From Nemertoderma westbladi (lineage: Eukaryota; Xenacoelomorpha; Nemertodermatida; Nemertodermatidae): DNA of 24,377 nt. The notes under the pieces were generated by a model, which was given only the letters and a program-made list of their open reading frames with translations, was not told where the DNA came from and did no database searches. The position numbers and the translations under genes are program-made. Location of the stretch: assembly GCA_032718475.1 (NCBI GenBank), contig JAUCBJ010003553.1:1-24377 (forward strand), given 5' to 3'. Shown here one piece after another: positions 19,776-24,377 of the stretch. Each line of letters opens with the position of its first letter. The first letter of the stretch is position 1.

Positions 19776-21810
19776 ATAATTCATATAAAAATTCAGATAT
19801 CAAGAAATTCACCTGTCGATACTTTTTTTGAGCAAAATCCCGCTGATTGAAATTGTCTATTATTACATTTCTTTATTGTTTATTATCCCCTCCCTACTCG
19901 GCCCTTTTTTTGACTTGTTCCACTATTATATTCCTTCGAGCATGGGATTTATAACGAACCTGTCTTTAGACTGGGTAGTTTTTATCTAAATCTGAGGCCG
20001 GCAAAAACACGATGGATATATTTACCTATATCACTATATATGTCACTATCTATGTATGTTCACCAAATGGCTTGAAACCACTTGCATGCATTGTAAAATT
20101 GTAAACGCAAGTATTTATCAATTGTTGTCTAGTTGTTGAATAAAAAAGTTGGGAACGATTCGAAGTTCGATATTCGAAATATTTGCATATTTTCAACATT
20201 ATTGAACGCGAAATTAAATACCCACAACTCCCTTGCTTGAAATGTTTTTCAGGTGATTGATATTTAGCAATTATTATGAGGTTACTTACTACTGAAATCT
20301 GACAGAATGCCAAACGTATTATTATAGTTCTATCTCTATTCAGCCAGTTAGTGTAATGTCAAGCAGTACATCATTTATATATCGTATGTATCTATAGGGC
20401 CTAATTGTCATCGTTATAATACTGTCATCAACTTAGGCTAAGCTCAATTGGAATGCAAAGGCTTAGTAGGTTTTGTATATCTGGGACGTTTACAACAGCT
20501 GTCGATTAAACTAACACCATAAAACTGAACCAGGGTGGCTGCCAGCCGGGTACCAACGGCTGTTGGGTAGACTTAAGGGAACATTTCACAAACTTTCATA
20601 GGATGCTTGTACATGTACATTATATTGGTTGCTCCGATGTTTTTATTAGGCTAACTGAGAATGTATCAGGTATAAATACTGTAATTATAGTGTTCTTTAT
20701 TTTATTTATCTAATACAGAAAAGACCCCTCCGCAGAATAAACTGCTCTTTTGGGCCGTTTCTCAGGTTGCGGATATGGATACCATTTCACACATCATCGT
20801 AGTAATTGTGATTATGATTTGTTTGCCTAGGCGAATGTGTATTACATTAGATGGGAGGCAGTTTTTTGGTTGATGCAAGTCATTCTTGGTTTGCATCTTC
20901 CAATCCCATCTGTTCCTTGGAGTCTGTGTAAGACAGGTTCGTTTAAAGCCATCTTGATGGCGTTCTAGTGTCATCTATCTATATTCCCATAGTTACTGAC
21001 AAAAAAATTCGTCACGATTTTTCCGGAAGCCTCTCTACTGTAGTATATGAGGAATGATTTAGACCCGTATCTCACTCCCAAAATGTTGGTACTATACAAA
21101 CAAATAGAAAAAAATAAAAACTACATATTATTGTATGGTACATAATCATACTTTTTGTACTGAAATCTTTTGTTTCCAAAATCATAAAGTATCTGCATAG
21201 GAATACAAAGTGATATCAGCAAACACAAGTCCGTACAGACAATATCCAAGTAATACCCACTTAGGGATTCACAACAAATTAAAATTATTTATTATAATTT
21301 TTTGAGTTTTGAATATTTTGATTTTAAATGGTGATTGTTTTAAATGACATAATGGAAGTAGTAATATATTTTTATATCACCGCTGTAAAAAAAAGTATAC
21401 AACCGTAGTGTGGAGAGCTCAATTAGGAATGCATTATAGTAATTACTCCCGTTTATAGAGATTTATTATTGAACATTTGCGAATGCCGAAGCAGTATGTA
21501 GGCCTAGATAGTACTTACTTCCCGTAATAGTAATGATTGAATATCTTATAACCTACTATGTAAACCCACTGCATTCTTACACCGAACCCACTATATAATT
21601 CGGGTAAACTCGCTGTATACGTATGTTATACATATGTTATTATGTTTGTCATAACTTATCAAAATTGAGGACTCTATCCAAGAATCCATACAGCACTGGA
21701 ATGTTAAATTCGACTCTTAAGAGATTCAAACCGTTATGTCCGCCTGTGCCCACATATACAGCCCAGATATACTTACTTACCACTCCCCTATGGCATGATC
21801 ATTTCATTGA
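19776..21810. other. Intron 2, 5' part, non-coding
   Basis: AT-rich sequence without supported genes. Minus-strand frames at 20050-20313 and 20762-20974 lack family motifs. I see no clear repeats or mobile-element ends here. Confidence 0.4.
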
Positions 21811-21849
21811 ATCAAGTCAAGATACATCAAGTCAAGATACATCAAGTCG
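21811..21849. repeat. Short tandem repeat, 15-bp unit, about 2.6 copies
   Basis: ATCAAGTCAAGATAC occurs at 21811 and 21826 as perfect copies, followed by a partial third. It lies in intron 2, about 150 bases past the exon 2 donor. Confidence 0.8.
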
Positions 21850-22003
21850 ACTCACATTAAATCCATGTTGCCTTTACTTATTTTCGATAGTAATTATGAT
21901 GGTGCATCAAAATTATTTAAATATATTTCCGAAATAAGAAGTATCAGTTTACTTCTGTCGCAACAGTAATGTAATCCAATATTTTATATTTCATAAAACT
22001 TAC

Positions 22004-22191
22004 GGGCAGCGCACTGAATGTAGCCAATGAGAATAGAAGAATTCGACCCAACAATGCCTTTAATGAAGAGGTTGCTAATGGCAACCATCGTGCAGACTAT
22101 GAGTAAACAACAGCCGCCGCCGTAGAGAATGGAAACAACCTGCCATATAACCGTGGGTATGTCTAGTAGGTTATATCGCCCGCCATACACC
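22004..22191 (-). CDS. LHFPL-like: LHFPL-family tetraspan protein, middle coding exon (exon 2)
   Basis: The exon is 188 bp: one base, 62 codons, one base. It is bounded by the acceptor TATGTTGCAG and the donor GTAAGT. It encodes the end of extracellular loop 1 (DIPTVIWQ, matching the family's conserved I-P-x-x-x-W/F region), membrane segment 2 (about VVSILYGGGCCLLIVCTMVA), a short cytoplasmic turn, and the start of membrane segment 3 (ILIGYIQCAA). Phases fit both neighbours: AG+G gives Arg at the exon 1 junction and C+TT gives Leu at the exon 3 junction. The frame as usually called starts at a GTG and reads past the donor, so it is the splice sites that define this exon. Confidence 0.85.
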
Positions 22192-22684
22192 CTGCAACAT
22201 AGGCGAACATAGCTTACAGTAACAACATAGTTACGTAATCCCCCAGAGGTAAAGTTACTCGCCCAGACCGCCAGTAGTCAGCCTTAAATCTTTTCCCTTC
22301 CTATAATAAATGTATCATAACAAACACCTCGAAAAATACACTTCCCCATTACTATCAATAATAAATCTTTTAAGCAATGTAATAAATAACATGTTGTTTC
22401 GTAATTGTATACTTACTTAGTATGGACGGCACTTATAAAAATTATCTAAGGTAGTAAGTTAATAGGCCTATAAAATATCATAACTCTTGGAGTTTAATTC
22501 AACGAGATTTAACGCTTACCTAGTTAAACAATAACATCATTAAACAACATTACTGTAGAGTAATGTTGTTTAATGAGGTTATTGTTAATGATGTTATAGG
22601 ATCGGCATGCTGCATTGCAGCTGCATTTTTAAGAATGCTGTACCGGCTAAACAACATTAAACAAAGTCAAAAGGTCTAATTTAC
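22192..22684 (-). other. Intron 1 of the LHFPL-like gene, with a strong hairpin
   Basis: This 493-bp intron has donor GTAAAT and acceptor TATGTTGCAG. At 22527-22586 lies a near-perfect inverted repeat: about 26 bases per arm, AACAATAACATCATTAAACA against TGTTTAATGAGGTTATTGTT, with a loop of about 8 bases. Similar words (AACAACATTAAACAAA) recur near 22650, so it may be a small MITE remnant. Confidence 0.7.
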
Positions 22685-22992
22685 CTGCAGTTAACAATAT
22701 TATCTTCTCCTTTAGTACAAAATGAGAAAACTCCAAACCCTGTCTCATCATTGGTTCCAGACTCCAGGATCCAGCAAGGAGAGAGGAATGCGAGAGTAGA
22801 TAGGGAAGTAGTCAGTGCTGATAGAAGGATCCAGAGCACGCCTGTGCGAGTGAGTCGGGCTGCACGGGTGTGCTGCACGCAGAACCCACAGGTAGGCGTC
22901 AGAGTAGGAGACGTAGAGACACGCCTCATACGACCCAGTTCCCAAGGCTTCGGACTCTTGAGGAAAGACTTCCAGTTTGGCAGGGTCTCCAT
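22685..22992 (-). CDS. LHFPL-like: LHFPL-family tetraspan protein, first coding exon (exon 1; start uncertain)
   Basis: The recognised part begins at RTGVLWILLSAL (membrane segment 1), then FLSPCWILES with the conserved P-x-W, then GFGVFSFC, the claudin-like loop 1 motif ending in Cys, and NC before the donor AG|GTAAAT. Three Met codons are possible: 23106, 22992 and 22929, giving about 294, 256 and 235 residues. I list the middle one. The family norm of 200-240 favours the shortest, while the 23106 ATG has the better -3 base (A). A splice acceptor inside the frame (TTCTGCGTGCAG just before CACACC) would shorten the exon and require another upstream exon. The frame is open back to a TGA near 23225. 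Plus-strand frames here are shadows. Confidence 0.75.
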
Positions 22993-24377
22993 GGACCAGG
23001 ACTGGGCTTGCAGTCTTATGAGCGGAGGTTCCTGGATTATCCTGTTCTCATTGCTATTCGCCAACAGTATGAATTCTTGATTGAAGTACGGCGCGTTATT
23101 ATTCATAGTGGATTTCTGTGAAGCGATATAAAACAACAGTAGAAAATATGAAAAATATCGAAAAATCCAACCAGAAATACCAGAAACCAGAAAATGTGTC
23201 ACCTCATCTAAATCTAACAGAAAAATAAATCACATTTTCGGTGGCACATAAACATAAATAAATATAATAGTAGATTATATTTTGGAGAATATAATATCTG
23301 TATGTGTTTGTGTGTCTACAAACAAACTAACTTCACCAGTCGATCAGTGTTGTATAAACTATGCGTCGTTTCAATTCCAACTTTGTCATGTATTCCTGCT
23401 CCGCAGCGACCTGCGCATGTGGGCAAGGAAGATTGTATTCCACCAATAGCGGCAGCTCAAATACGATTCCTCATCCCGATTCCTGCAATCATGGAGAGCC
23501 TGCAGGTTCCTTGGAATGGAGTTCGTAAGCCCAATGTGACTGACTAGGCGACTAGGGATGGCATCTACCAATAGAAAGGGGATGGGGCAAACTGTGGCCT
23601 CTTACTACTACCAAACGCAGCATGTCACTGTCGACTCATAAACGTGAAAGCGTGAGACTGATTGCAAACTATAGAAAACAAGTATTGTTACTACTCCCAT
23701 TATGTCAGAGGGCCCAGAAAATAAGGTCCTAATTAGTTAATTAGTTAAGGTACTTATTATTATTGTTATTGCAGATGAGGGTGGTGGAGGCGATGGCACT
23801 TTTGACGCAATCAAAACTCATCCCTATATAATTCTCTAAAATTCAACCCATTATATAATAATATTAACTTGTATAGAATAGGTGAATCAGAGTTACAAAT
23901 TGACCGGGGCATCATTAACTTTTACATTAGTAATACATAAGTTATTAAGATAAACCAGAACTTACTTTTGTAGTGGCATTTTCATTTCAGGTTCATGTCC
24001 ACCTTTTGCGAGAACTGATATCGGAATGTTTAGACCGTTATGCTTCCAAAGTAGAGCTCACCAGTTGCAGTTCGACCCCAACTTGACAAAATTATCTTTG
24101 TTATCCTGTGATCAACACAAATTTTCACTTAATGTCATAAGAGGAGATAACTTCTTAACAAAACAATAAAATAACATAAAAAAAACAAGTAAAAGTAAAG
24201 TGTTCTACGGCATCGGTTTTCTTACCCAAGGATTACGCTATGTCTCACGTCTTATATGCAGTGCGTTGTCCTATAACTATACTCTACAGTGTAAAGAGGT
24301 AACTTGTACTCATTTAGCTACCATTTAACGATGCAAGGCAGAAATGCGCCTTCAAGTAGTTCCTTCAAAGCATTCAT
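22993..24377. other. 5' flank / possible 5' UTR and promoter of the LHFPL-like gene
   Basis: No other gene is supported. The stretch at about 23390-23580 is less AT-rich than its surroundings. It carries two CCAAT words (plus strand, near 23443 and 23568) and a TGCGCATG word that resembles part of an NRF1 site, so it may be a promoter. Reading further upstream I see AT-rich sequence only. The promoter reading is weak and inferred from composition. Confidence 0.3.

Larger units (their letters stand above)
5286..22992 (-). other. LHFPL-like: Whole gene span: LHFPL-family tetraspan membrane protein, three coding exons
   Basis: Coding exons are 22992-22685, 22191-22004 and 5560-5286. From the Met at 22992 the product is about 256 residues, slightly longer than the usual 200-240 of the family. 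LHFPL proteins are claudin-like four-pass membrane proteins; some vertebrate members are partners of channel or receptor complexes (LHFPL5 in hair-cell mechanotransduction, LHFPL4 with GABA-A receptors). No partner can be inferred here. Intron 1 is 493 bp. Intron 2 is 16,443 bp and holds the antisense fibrinogen-domain gene and most repeats of this window. No in-frame stop or frameshift breaks the joined frame. Confidence 0.8.

Noticed and set aside
20762-20974. Minus-strand frame that faintly recalls the C-terminal end of a LINE reverse transcriptase
   Set aside because: Only a few spaced residues fit and no upstream polymerase motifs exist.
22751-23121. Two plus-strand frames opposite LHFPL exon 1
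   Set aside because: Shadows of the minus-strand exon; no domain signature.
24051-24085. B-box-like GTTCGACCCC suggesting a tRNA or SINE
   Set aside because: No A box at the right distance, no cloverleaf stems and no SINE tail.

Overview
This is a window of an animal nuclear genome, not a bacterial one. By eye it is AT-rich, it has GT...AG introns in consistent phase, only two protein-coding genes that I can support, and most of the rest is tandem repeats and palindromic (foldback) elements. Frequent TAGGCCTA words and an intronless transmembrane fibrinogen-domain gene would suit a marine invertebrate, perhaps a deuterostome, but I cannot name the species.

Gene 1 (minus strand) is a tetraspan protein of the LHFPL (lipoma HMGIC fusion partner-like) family. 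It is assembled from three coding exons: 22992-22685, 22191-22004 and 5560-5286. Both junctions have GT/AG sites and matching codon phase. The joined reading frame keeps the family layout: four membrane segments, a GxFGxFxxC motif in loop 1, and GDCSLGWA before the last membrane segment. Intron 1 is about 0.5 kb and intron 2 about 16.4 kb.

Gene 2 (plus strand, 17916-19058) is a single-exon, 380-residue type II membrane protein: cytoplasmic tail with tyrosine motifs, one membrane segment, coiled-coil stalk, and a C-terminal fibrinogen-related domain (FReD). It lies wholly inside intron 2 of gene 1, on the opposite strand. Ten bases after its stop codon starts an 18-bp minisatellite of about 29 copies, each built around the palindrome GTAGGCCTAC, so the array probably sits in the 3' UTR.

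Intron 2 also holds a 4.5-kb minisatellite (7640-12110): 99 copies of a 45-bp unit with higher-order structure. Beside it are diverged 54-bp relatives (12228-12385) that may resemble the seed of the array. Further along are a degenerate short-unit repeat (13504-13672) and a 0.77-kb foldback element (15418-16190).

The left 3.3 kb, downstream of gene 1, is a cluster of mobile-element remains: a TA-flanked 824-bp inverted-repeat element, a 742-bp foldback with asymmetric arms, two hAT-like termini, and smaller palindromes. The right 1.1 kb lies upstream of gene 1 exon 1 and probably contains its promoter or 5' UTR. I see no RNA genes, CRISPR array or viral genes. No functional link between the two genes is visible beyond nesting.
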